Assembly: GCA_022446815.1 (NCBI GenBank)
Contig: JAKVCD010000009.1
Location: 1-64,000, forward strand
DNA length: 64,000 bases
Direction of reading: 5' to 3'
Origin: Planctomycetota bacterium
GTDB taxonomy: Bacteria > Planctomycetota > UBA1135 > GCA-002686595
Part shown: piece by piece, positions 42,109 through 49,884 of the stretch
Layout of the letters: every line of letters starts with the position of its first letter
Numbering within the stretch: position 1 is the first letter of the stretch
Position numbers and translations under genes: made by a program
Notes under the pieces: model-generated
What the model was told of the DNA's origin: nothing
The model's input: the letters and a program-made list of their open reading frames with translations, nothing else
Database searches by the model: none

Positions 42109-43493
42109 GGTGGCTCAGCCTCATGCTCCTTTTGGCCGCCTGTACAGGTCTCCCGAAGGAGCGGCGCTCTGCGTCTAGGCCGCACGTGATTTGGATCGTC
42201 GCCGATGACCTCGGCTATGCAGACCTCGGCTTCACGGGGTGCGTGGATATCCCGACACCGAATCTCGATAGGTTGGCTGCTAGCGGGGTCGTATGTACCG
42301 ACGGGCACGTCACGGCCTCGGTCTGCGCGCCCTCCCGCGCTGGGCTCATCACTGGCCGCCACCAGCAGCGCTTCGGCTTTGAGTGCAACTTAGGCTCGAA
42401 TAAGGACGGCCTCTTGCCGGAGGTCCCGACCGCGGCCGGGCTCTTGGGAGCGGCAGGTTATGAGTGCGTCGCGGTGGGCAAGTGGCACCTAGGCTACCTC
42501 GAAGAGAACCACCCGCTCGCGGTGGGCTTTGAGCACTTCACCGGACTGCGCGGTGGATCGCGCAGCTACTTCCCTAAGCTCGAGAAGCGTCCGAGCAAGG
42601 CGCAGCGCATCGAGCGCGATGGGGTAGAGGTCGCGGAGTCTGAGTTCGAGTACGTCACCGACCTCTTCACGGAGGAGGCTTGCAGGCTCGTGCGAGAGCG
42701 CGACCCGGAGCGGCCGCTCTTCATGTACCTCTCCTACACGGCGCCGCACGGGCCGATGCACGCGCGCGCTGACCTCTTCGAGCGCTTCAGCGGCATCGAG
42801 GTGGAGAAGCGTCGCAAGTACGCGGCGATGGTCTCAGCGATGGACGAGGGCGTCGGGCGCCTCCTTGAGGCCTTGGACGCGGAGGGGATGACGGAGGATA
42901 CGATGGTCGTCTTCCTCTCGGACAATGGCGGCGCGACGAACAATGGCTCAGATAACGGCGCCTGGCGCGGCATGAAGGGCAGCAAGTGGGAGGGGGGACA
43001 GCGCGTGCCCTTCGTGATCTCTTGGCCTCGTGTGTTAGAGGCCGGGCGATACGACGAGATGATCTCGAGCCTAGACCTCCTGCCCACGGCCCTTGGCGCG
43101 GCTGGCGCAAAGCTCCCTGCAGAGCTGGACGGGGTCGATCTAGCGCCCTTCCTCGCTGGTCGGCGAAGCGAGCCTCCGCATGAGGCGCTTTATTGGCGCC
43201 GCTTCGTCGCAGGTGCTGTGCGAGAGGGCGACTGGAAGTTCTTGAGGATTCGGGAAGTGAACGACACTCTCCGCTCCCCGATCTTGGTGAACCTCGCCGA
43301 AGACCCCGGCGAGATTGTGAATCGAGCAGGAGAGGAGCCAGCGATGGTCGCGCGTTTGAGCGGACTCTTGGAAGCTTGGGAGAGTCAGCTCAGCGAGCCC
43401 CGCTGGCAGGAGGCTGAGGTCTGGCAGAACAACCAACGCAAGAAGCACGAGATGGACCTCTTGGGCCGTGATGCAGAGCGTAAGGTTCCCTAG
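42105..43493 (+). CDS. Sulfatase, formylglycine type, lipoprotein
   Basis: 462 residues from a TTG at 42105 that overlaps the kinase stop (TTGA). A later ATG at 42123 would start inside the signal. Signal MRWLSLMLLLAAC with lipobox. Sulfatase motifs: IVADDLGYADLG (Asp34/35), C74-A-P-S-R activation site intact, GKWHLGYL, VVFLSDNGGATNNGSDN. The enzyme should cleave sulfate esters at the cell surface after formylglycine maturation. Second canonical sulfatase of the window; its coupling to the LPS-kinase-like gene is unexpected. Confidence 0.9.
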   Translation: MRWLSLMLLLAACTGLPKERRSASRPHVIWIVADDLGYADLGFTGCVDIPTPNLDRLAASGVVCTDGHVTASVCAPSRAGLITGRHQQRFGFECNLGSNKDGLLPEVPTAAGLLGAAGYECVAVGKWHLGYLEENHPLAVGFEHFTGLRGGSRSYFPKLEKRPSKAQRIERDGVEVAESEFEYVTDLFTEEACRLVRERDPERPLFMYLSYTAPHGPMHARADLFERFSGIEVEKRRKYAAMVSAMDEGVGRLLEALDAEGMTEDTMVVFLSDNGGATNNGSDNGAWRGMKGSKWEGGQRVPFVISWPRVLEAGRYDEMISSLDLLPTALGAAGAKLPAELDGVDLAPFLAGRRSEPPHEALYWRRFVAGAVREGDWKFLRIREVNDTLRSPILVNLAEDPGEIVNRAGEEPAMVARLSGLLEAWESQLSEPRWQEAEVWQNNQRKKHEMDLLGRDAERKVP

Positions 43494-43529
43494 GATCAAG
43501 GCTTCCCCAGACCCTAGGAGGTCTAACTG

Positions 43530-45236
43530 ATGATGCGCACCTGGCTGGCTCTCGCTCTCTCACTCCCGCTCCTTCAGGGCTGCAACGCCCTCTCTAGCGC
43601 TCCCAGCGAAGGCCTCCCTAGCCCGCTGGAGGTCGCAGAGCTCGTGGCCACCGGCGCCTTAGAGGTCCCACCCCTCGGCGAATACGGGCGTCAGGTGAGC
43701 GGCGCGTCTCCTGAGGCTCAAGTCTGGTTTGATCAAGGGCTGAGGTACACCTACGGCTATAACCAAGATCAGGCGGCCGCGTGCTTCGCTCGCGCAGCGC
43801 TGGAATCTCCGGACTGCGCGATGGCCTGGTGGGGGATCTCACACATCTACTCAGGGGTCGACATCAACAATAACGCTGTCACGCCTGATGAAGCGAGCTG
43901 GGGCTTCGTCGCGCAGCGAGAGGCTGAGCGCCTCGCGTCCACGGCAAACGCGCTCGAGCGAGCCCTTATCGCTGCTGCCGGAGCCCGAGCGGTCCTCCCT
44001 ATGCCTTCTCCGATGGAGCGCTCAGAGCTTGATGAGGACTATCGAGCTGAGATGAAAGAGCTCTGGGAGAGCTACCCGGGAGATGTCGACGTGGGGACGC
44101 TCTACGCAGAGGCCATGATGTGCTGCCAGCCTTGGGAGTACTGGACGAGCGACTACGAGCCAGTGAAGCGCGCGGAGGCCATCGTGACTCAGCTTGAGCG
44201 CTGCATCGAGCTGGGGCCGCGTCACCCCGGCGCACATCACTTCTACATCCACATCGTTGAGTCTTCGGGTCGAGCGGAGCGCGGGGTCGCCTCGGCTGAC
44301 CTCCTAGGAGAGCTGATGCCGGGCAGCGGGCACCTCGTCCATATGCCTTCGCACATCTACATCAACGTGGGCCGCTACGACGACGCGATCCGCGTCAACC
44401 AGCGCGCGGCAGAGCTCGATGACGTCTACATGGCCGCTTACGGGCGCCCGACCTTCTACCTCAACTACTACGCTCATAACGTCCACTTCACCGCATTCGG
44501 CGCGATGATGGAGGGGAGAAGGGCGCTAGCGCTTCAGTACGCAGACAAGCTCGCGCAGGTCGTGCCTGAGCCTGTCATTGAGCAGTTCGCTTCGTACATC
44601 GACGGCATGAACGCGCTGCGGATGCACATCTACATCCGCTTTGGGATGTGGGATGAGATCCTGGAGCACCCGGAGTATCCGGAGTTTCGTAAGGCCAGCA
44701 GGGCGATCCGAAGGTACGCGCGCACGATGGCCCTCGCAAACTTAGGCCACACGAAGGAGGCGCGGCGCGAGCTCGCACACCTGGATCTCGCTGTGGCTGA
44801 GATTCCGGAGGATTGGTACATCGCCTTCAATCCTGCTCAGACCGTCTTAGGGGTCGCGCGCAGGGTCGCGGAGGCTGAGATCTATTGGCGTGAAGGGGAC
44901 CCTGAGCGCGCCATTCAGATCATGAAGGACACTCTCCGGACTGAACATGATCTCGTCTACACGGAGCCGCCGCCGTGGATGATCCCCATCCGTCACGCCC
45001 TAGGCGCGATCCAGCTCGCGAGCGGGGACGCGCTCGGTGCTGAGATGTCTTACCGGGAGAACTTGATGAAGCATCCCGAGAACGCGTGGAGTCTCTTGGG
45101 CTTGCAGCAAGCGCTCACGAAGCAAGGCAAGGAGGCGCAGGCAGCAGCTATGGAAGCTCGCATAGAGCGCGCCTGGGCGCGGGCTGACGTCGAGCCGCCT
45201 GCGAGCTGCTACTGCGCTGTCCCGCTGAAGCCCTGA
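43530..45236 (+). CDS. TPR lipoprotein
   Basis: 568 residues. Lipoprotein signal MMRTWLALALSLPLLQGC. A conserved block FDQGLRYTYGYNQDQAAACFARAA (about 68-91) and HPGAHHFYIHIVESSGRAE plus GHLVHMPSHIYINVGRYDDA (about 230-285) identify a periplasmic TPR family common in bacteria, function unknown. C-terminal Cys-rich end ASCYCAVPLKP. SD AGGAGG (43516-43521) lies 8 bases before the ATG. Follows the sulfatase by 36 bp and may share its transcript. Confidence 0.85.
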   Translation: MMRTWLALALSLPLLQGCNALSSAPSEGLPSPLEVAELVATGALEVPPLGEYGRQVSGASPEAQVWFDQGLRYTYGYNQDQAAACFARAALESPDCAMAWWGISHIYSGVDINNNAVTPDEASWGFVAQREAERLASTANALERALIAAAGARAVLPMPSPMERSELDEDYRAEMKELWESYPGDVDVGTLYAEAMMCCQPWEYWTSDYEPVKRAEAIVTQLERCIELGPRHPGAHHFYIHIVESSGRAERGVASADLLGELMPGSGHLVHMPSHIYINVGRYDDAIRVNQRAAELDDVYMAAYGRPTFYLNYYAHNVHFTAFGAMMEGRRALALQYADKLAQVVPEPVIEQFASYIDGMNALRMHIYIRFGMWDEILEHPEYPEFRKASRAIRRYARTMALANLGHTKEARRELAHLDLAVAEIPEDWYIAFNPAQTVLGVARRVAEAEIYWREGDPERAIQIMKDTLRTEHDLVYTEPPPWMIPIRHALGAIQLASGDALGAEMSYRENLMKHPENAWSLLGLQQALTKQGKEAQAAAMEARIERAWARADVEPPASCYCAVPLKP

Positions 45237-45254
45237 GCTCCAAGCGGGGGAGGC

Positions 45255-45614
45255 TCAGATCCGCTCGTAGGTCTCGACGGTGATGTCCGCTTGGACGTCA
45301 CCTGTGTGCTTCGTGCTGAGCGGCTCGAAGAGCAGGAGGTGAGTCTCCTCCTCGGCTACGGGCTTGTGCTCGACGCCCCTCGGGACAGTAAAGAACTCGC
45401 CAGGGTTGACCACTACGGTGCGATCTCTGAGCTCTAGCTTGAGCTGGCCCTTCATGACCATGAAGAGCTCGTCTTCGTCGTCGTGCTTGTGGAAGACGAA
45501 CTCGCCTTGGATCTTGGCGAGCAGGATCTGCTGGTCGTTTAGTTCACCGATCACCTTCGGGGACCACTTGTCTTGGAAGAGATCGAACTTCTCTTGGATG
45601 TTGACGACGTCCAT
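45255..45614 (-). CDS. Cupin-domain protein
   Basis: 119 residues from the ATG at 45614. Cupin motifs are FHKHDDEDELFMVMKGQLKLEL (metal ligands His-His-Glu; residues about 37-58) and PGEFFTVPRGVEHKP (second motif, His). Small single-domain cupins of this type are often mannose-6-phosphate-isomerase-like or ligand-binding proteins. The substrate is not evident. An in-frame extension to 45701 would add 29 residues without homology to cupins. Converges with the TPR lipoprotein gene (18-bp gap). Confidence 0.8.
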   Translation of the reverse strand: MDVVNIQEKFDLFQDKWSPKVIGELNDQQILLAKIQGEFVFHKHDDEDELFMVMKGQLKLELRDRTVVVNPGEFFTVPRGVEHKPVAEEETHLLLFEPLSTKHTGDVQADITVETYERI

Positions 45615-45805
45615 TTGAATGGAGGGTTTGTTTAGGGACTTCCGTGTTCCTTGAAAATAAGCCTCTAGAGGCTGTGAGGTGCGATTCTTGCCCGGCCACA
45701 AATTGTAGAGAACTCCTTCGGAACGGGCTCTATGACCCCTTCAGGAAGTGAGAAGAGCGGTCGGCCACTCCGGGCGATCCAATCAAGTGCCAAAGATACA
45801 TACCC

Positions 45806-47044
45806 ATGAAGAACATCCTCAGCATCTCTATAGCCATCTGTCTCTCAGCTTGCTCCGGAGGAGGTAGCGCACCAGCAGGGGCTGGAGGGAAGTCCGATCA
45901 ATTCACTGTGAACAGCCTAGGGGGAGAGTTGGACGTCTTGCGCAATGACGGACAGCTTCCCGATGACTACACGATCGTGATCACAGAGGCTTCAACCTGG
46001 GATCCCGCGCTGACTGAGGGTTTGGAGCTGCATGCCGCACAGAAGATCTCATATACGCCCCTTTGGTACGCACAGAATGAAGCCAGATGGAATGGAGGCG
46101 ATTGGACCCCTTGGTTCGGACTCTCGATCAATGACCAAGGCGCTGTTCTGGATGAGTTCTCTTACGAGGTTTATGGTCCAGAAGGCGCACTGTACGGACC
46201 TGTCTCCGTGCGAGTTGAGGTATCTCCACACCTCTACGTGAAGGGCCTAGATGCTGGCGCTGATGATAATAATGCTGGAACCTATGAAGAGCCCCTCGCC
46301 ACTCTGACCCGAGCTCTAGAGCTCGCCGAGTACGGAAGCGTCATCATGATTGAGGGGAATATGGAGCTGAGCGAGGCGACGGGGGAGCGGCTACCCTTTG
46401 TGATCAAGGACGGCGTCTATGTGTTCACTTGGAGGGCTATAGCTAGCGGGGCTGGAGAGTATTTCTCTCAGACTATGCAAGAGGTCGTGACCACGTGCTT
46501 CGTCTTAAAGGGTGAACGTACTGGGATCTCAGGTCTTTATGTGCACGGCCGGATGAGGCAAGAGGAGCAGGAGCGCCCTAGGGTAGGAGTCCTCCTAGAA
46601 GGGGGTAGCCCTACAGTGGCCTATACAGACGTTGCTGAGTTCGAGTTCGGCGTATTGGGGCGAGCCCTTGATGGCGCGATCTTCGAGCGCATCGCGGTGG
46701 GAAGATGCAGGAACGGGGTAGATGTTCGAGAGTCGCTCGGCACCAATACGATGCGCTACTCAATGCTCTCTCTTAACGATAAGTTCGGCCTCGTCCTCGG
46801 CGCTCCGAATGACATCAACCTAGGAACCGAGAGCACACCCGGGCGGAATCACTTCGATGAGAACTACGTCGGCTTAGTTTTGACAGGAGGAGGAGGCGTT
46901 CAGAATGCGTATGGAAATTATTGGAACGAGTTCCCCTTAGCAGCGTTTGATGTGGACTCGGATGAGTTGGACGGGCCCTTCGACGTCTTCGAAGATCAAC
47001 TAGGTGTGATCGATACCAGAGGCGGTGATGTGAGCGGTTGGTAG
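45806..47044 (+). CDS. DUF1565-like beta-helix lipoprotein (lower-GC gene)
   Basis: 412 residues. Lipoprotein signal MKNILSISIAICLSAC. Residues about 148-175 (LYVKGLDAGADDNNAGTYEEPLATLTRALE) match the start of DUF1565-type parallel beta-helices; later ISGLYVHGRM and NRNG-like turns extend the helix. Hand counts of sampled lines give about 48-58 percent G+C, against about 58-68 percent in the gene before it. That may mean recent acquisition or different expression. Likely surface-exposed; role unknown. A hairpin follows at 47077-47106. Confidence 0.7.
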   Translation: MKNILSISIAICLSACSGGGSAPAGAGGKSDQFTVNSLGGELDVLRNDGQLPDDYTIVITEASTWDPALTEGLELHAAQKISYTPLWYAQNEARWNGGDWTPWFGLSINDQGAVLDEFSYEVYGPEGALYGPVSVRVEVSPHLYVKGLDAGADDNNAGTYEEPLATLTRALELAEYGSVIMIEGNMELSEATGERLPFVIKDGVYVFTWRAIASGAGEYFSQTMQEVVTTCFVLKGERTGISGLYVHGRMRQEEQERPRVGVLLEGGSPTVAYTDVAEFEFGVLGRALDGAIFERIAVGRCRNGVDVRESLGTNTMRYSMLSLNDKFGLVLGAPNDINLGTESTPGRNHFDENYVGLVLTGGGGVQNAYGNYWNEFPLAAFDVDSDELDGPFDVFEDQLGVIDTRGGDVSGW

Positions 47045-47076
47045 GTGGAGCCGGAAACCACTCAGCCAAAGAGAGA

Positions 47077-47106
47077 GCCGGCGTCGCGATAGCTCGCGCT
47101 GCCGGC
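47077..47106. terminator. Hairpin between convergent genes, possible bidirectional terminator
   Basis: GCCGGC at 47077-47082 pairs with GCCGGC at 47101-47106. Inside, CGCG at 85-88 pairs with CGCG at 95-98 (loop ATAGCT). It lies between the stop of the beta-helix lipoprotein and that of the convergent fasciclin gene. The T tract is poor on both sides, so efficiency is uncertain. Confidence 0.5.
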
Positions 47107-47128
47107 CCTCGTGCTTAGCGCGCGGGCT

Positions 47129-48397
47129 TCAGGCGTTGACCTTCACTCCTTCGATGCTGTCAATCTCGAGGGAGAAGGGGCCCGCCTTCTTGTCGTACAT
47201 GTAGAACTCGAGGCCTCGCACCTCCTCCGGGGTGATCCTGCCGGAGAGTCGTTGGCCGAAGAAGTGGCGCTCCATGTCCTTGATCGGGATGGTCAAGGTC
47301 TGCCACTCGCCGTCCTCCGTGTTGAAGCGAGTCCAGTAGGAGTCTCCGCCCATCTGGGTGCCCTTTCGGGTACCTACGATCCACTTTCTGCCGTCACCAC
47401 GTACCCTCATTTTGATCGCGTCTGCCTCGGCGAAGGCGCCCTGGGGGAGTTCACAACGGATCGAAGAGAAGCCGCCGTTGTTTCTGAGCGAGGTCTCGCC
47501 GGTGAAGACGAGGGAATCGTTCCTCAGGTCAATCTCGCCGGTTGATAGTCCACCCATGACGCCGTCGAGGACTGTTCTCCAGCCGCGGATCTCAGAGCTG
47601 TCCTCGAAGGTGAAGACTGCGTTCGAAGACGCAGAGGAGTTGGAGTGGTCGCCTGAGTCTCTGCGACGCTCCCTCAGCAGAGAGTCGATAATCCTGCGAT
47701 AGGCCCAGGCTCGTGAGCGCTCGTCCTTGTCAAGAGCAACCTCTGAGACAGACTCAGCGAGCTCTTTGGTCCTGTCGGAGCAGAGCCCCCAGCTGTCGCC
47801 GATGATGACCGCGTCGAGAGCTGTGGAGTAGACGGCGCAGCAAGCCTCGATGTTGCCGTCATTGAAGAGCGGGACGCCACGGTCGATTGCCTGCTCGAGG
47901 AGGACTTCGAGGGGATCAACCTCTACCGGGGGGAGGAGGACTCGGTCGATGATGTGAACGACGCCGTTGCTCGCGCCGATGTTGGCAGACTCGACAATCG
48001 ACTCTTCCACGAGCAGACGTCCCTTGAGGCTAGCGAGTGTGAGGCTGGTGCCCGCGAGGGTCTCGATGGAGTCCATGCCGACGAGGTCGCTGGCCTCGTA
48101 CCGACCAGGGATGACGTGGTGGGTGAGGATCCTCGTCAGGGTCTTCTTACCCGGCTCTTCGAGGAGCGACTCGATGGTCCCCTCAGGGAGGCGTCCGAAG
48201 GCCTCGTCAGTGGGGGCGAAGACTGTGAAAGGGCCTTCGCCAGAGAGTGCGCCTACGAGCTCTGCAGCCGTAACAGCAGCTACGAGTGTCTCGAGGCGCT
48301 CAGAGGAAGATGCGATCGCGGGGATGGACTGCTCTGTGGTCGCATCAGCATTCACGGGTGCCGCTAGGCTGAGCGTGGTCATGAGGTGAAGGATCAT
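47129..48397 (-). CDS. Exported fasciclin-CIA30 fusion protein
   Basis: 422 residues from the ATG at 48397. AAGGAGG (complement of 48406-48412) sits 8 bases upstream and settles this start over one at 48427. Signal MILHLMTTLSLAAPVNA. Domain order: fasciclin/FAS1 (residues about 28-157; FTVFAPTDEAFGRLP, LTHHVIPGRY, GVVHIIDRVLLP); a middle Cys-containing linker (about 160-245; FNDGNIEACCAVYSTALDAV, Cys186, 187, 206); a CIA30/NDUFAF1-type beta domain (about 258-420; FEDSSEIRGWRTVLDGVMGG). FAS1 domains mediate adhesion; CIA30 is a carbohydrate-binding-like fold. Divergent from the amine-oxidase/photolyase pair. Confidence 0.85.
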   Translation of the reverse strand: MILHLMTTLSLAAPVNADATTEQSIPAIASSSERLETLVAAVTAAELVGALSGEGPFTVFAPTDEAFGRLPEGTIESLLEEPGKKTLTRILTHHVIPGRYEASDLVGMDSIETLAGTSLTLASLKGRLLVEESIVESANIGASNGVVHIIDRVLLPPVEVDPLEVLLEQAIDRGVPLFNDGNIEACCAVYSTALDAVIIGDSWGLCSDRTKELAESVSEVALDKDERSRAWAYRRIIDSLLRERRRDSGDHSNSSASSNAVFTFEDSSEIRGWRTVLDGVMGGLSTGEIDLRNDSLVFTGETSLRNNGGFSSIRCELPQGAFAEADAIKMRVRGDGRKWIVGTRKGTQMGGDSYWTRFNTEDGEWQTLTIPIKDMERHFFGQRLSGRITPEEVRGLEFYMYDKKAGPFSLEIDSIEGVKVNA

Positions 48398-48417
48398 TGG
48401 ATGTGCCTCCTTGGGCG

Positions 48418-48512
48418 AAACGTTCAAATCGTCTAACTAAGACAGAGCTTAGGTGTCCCTCTGTGGCTTAGCTATGGAAAAACGTTCAAAACGTTCACAG
48501 GGCAAGCTAAGC
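48418..48512. promoter_or_regulatory. Repeated AAACGTTCA sites and inverted CTTAGCT pair in divergent gap
   Basis: Between the fasciclin-CIA30 gene and the amine-oxidase gene, AAACGTTCA occurs three times in the same orientation: 48418-48426, and twice head-to-tail at 48480-48488 and 48489-48497. The tandem pair is flanked by CTTAGCT (48467-48473) and its inverse AGCTAAG (48505-48511). Such spacing suggests an operator for a divergent promoter pair. The regulator is unknown, and no standard -35/-10 pair was identified. Confidence 0.5.
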
Positions 48513-48618
48513 TATCCTGTAGTGATCGAAGCCCTTCTGAAAGAGAGGCTTAGCGCCTTCTGGCTCACCTCTGGAATCGCTGGGGGAGCACCTCCTAAAA
48601 GCCACGAGACTCAACCCT

Positions 48619-49884
48619 TTGGATAGCAAGGCAGTACACGTCATCGGCGCTGGCATCGCTGGCCTGCGCTGCGCGAATCAGGTCAGGCGTTCTGGTCACG
48701 AGGTCATCGTGCACGAGCGCGCCTCTTCGGTGGGGGGGCGTATGAGGACCCAAGAGGTCGACGGCTTCTTGCTGGATCATGGCTTCCACGTGATGCAGAC
48801 GGGGTATTCGATCAGCGAGTCGGAGATCGACTTTGCAGCGCTCGGCGCGAGGTCGTTTAGCCCCGGCGCGAGGGTGTTGAGATCGCGCGGAGAAGCGGTC
48901 GAGCTCTCCACCTACGCCGACCCTTTCCGGAGGCCCCTTGGAGGTCTTGCTGCGCTCTCGAAGGAGCGCTGGTCAGACCTCCTCAAGGTCGCTGGCCTGC
49001 GCTTAAAGACCCTCCGTGGGTGGCCAAGTAGCGCGTTCTCTGGGGGAGACGAGAGCACTGAGGTCTTCCTCCGCGAGAGAGGCCCAGGCCTCTCGCAAGA
49101 GTTCATAGACAGCTTCTTCCGTCCGCTCTTCGCTGGGATCTTCTTGGAGTCTGAGCTGCGCACGAGCGAGCGGATGTTCCGCTTCATCTTTGGTGCGATG
49201 TCTCGCGGTGAGATGATCTTGCCAGCGCAGGGGATCCAGGCCTATCCGAACGCTCTGGCTGAGGAGCTCGGGTGGGAGCGGATCATGCTCTCTTCAGAGG
49301 CTGAGGCGCTTTCTCCGACAGCGTTGCGCTTAGGAGGTGAGACCGTAGAGGTCGGTCAGGTCATCGTCGCTCATCCGGAGGTTGAGCCGGTGGATGGGAG
49401 GTCGGTTTGGACGGTCCAGCTAGGCGCTCAAGCATCGCCTGCCCCTGGGGGATTCCTAGTCCTCAACGGCGACTATGCCCTCGGTCACTCTCTCATCGCC
49501 CACTTGTCTATTCCGTCAGACGTCCAGCCGACTTACTCGCCAGCTGATCAGGCGCTCGTGACTGCGACGATCGTAGGAGACGCTGCTCAAGCGTTAGGTC
49601 TAGAGGACGAGGCCCAGGTGGAGTCCAAGGCTAGGCAAGAGCTCGCAGCTTGGTTCCCGGACTCTAAGAGCTGGACGACCCTGGCAGTGCAGCACGTCAC
49701 GCTCGCGCTCCCTGAGCGAGGCGCTGGGAGCGGCCTGAGCCTGGACGGGGCCTCGGATATGGAAGGCCTCATCCGGTGTGGGGATCACGTGGCTCACGGC
49801 AGCGTTGAGGGCGCCCTCCGCTCTGCTGATCTGGCCGCCAAGGCAGCGATCGAACGCCTCGAGGCAGGTGAGCGCGATCGCTGA
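48619..49884 (+). CDS. FAD-dependent amine oxidase / phytoene-desaturase-like oxidoreductase
   Basis: 421 residues, TTG start at 48619. The dinucleotide-binding motif VIGAGIAGLRCANQ (residues 8-21) and the flavin motif HERASSVGGRMRT (about 33-45) define the NAD(P)-binding_8/amino-oxidase family. Residues HGFHVMQTGY follow. The C-terminal GDHVAHGSVEGALRSADLAAKA is the family's FAD-adenine contact region. Substrate not determinable. The photolyase start lies inside the last 17 bases, so the genes are translationally coupled. In proteobacteria similar flavin oxidases occur next to photolyase in light or singlet-oxygen regulons (established pattern, not shown here). Confidence 0.8.
   Translation: MDSKAVHVIGAGIAGLRCANQVRRSGHEVIVHERASSVGGRMRTQEVDGFLLDHGFHVMQTGYSISESEIDFAALGARSFSPGARVLRSRGEAVELSTYADPFRRPLGGLAALSKERWSDLLKVAGLRLKTLRGWPSSAFSGGDESTEVFLRERGPGLSQEFIDSFFRPLFAGIFLESELRTSERMFRFIFGAMSRGEMILPAQGIQAYPNALAEELGWERIMLSSEAEALSPTALRLGGETVEVGQVIVAHPEVEPVDGRSVWTVQLGAQASPAPGGFLVLNGDYALGHSLIAHLSIPSDVQPTYSPADQALVTATIVGDAAQALGLEDEAQVESKARQELAAWFPDSKSWTTLAVQHVTLALPERGAGSGLSLDGASDMEGLIRCGDHVAHGSVEGALRSADLAAKAAIERLEAGERDR

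Noticed and set aside
48523..48560. TGATCG near the amine-oxidase gene as a singlet-oxygen ECF promoter (-35)
   Set aside because: The spacing to the nearest plausible -10 does not fit the known RpoE/ChrR promoter consensus.
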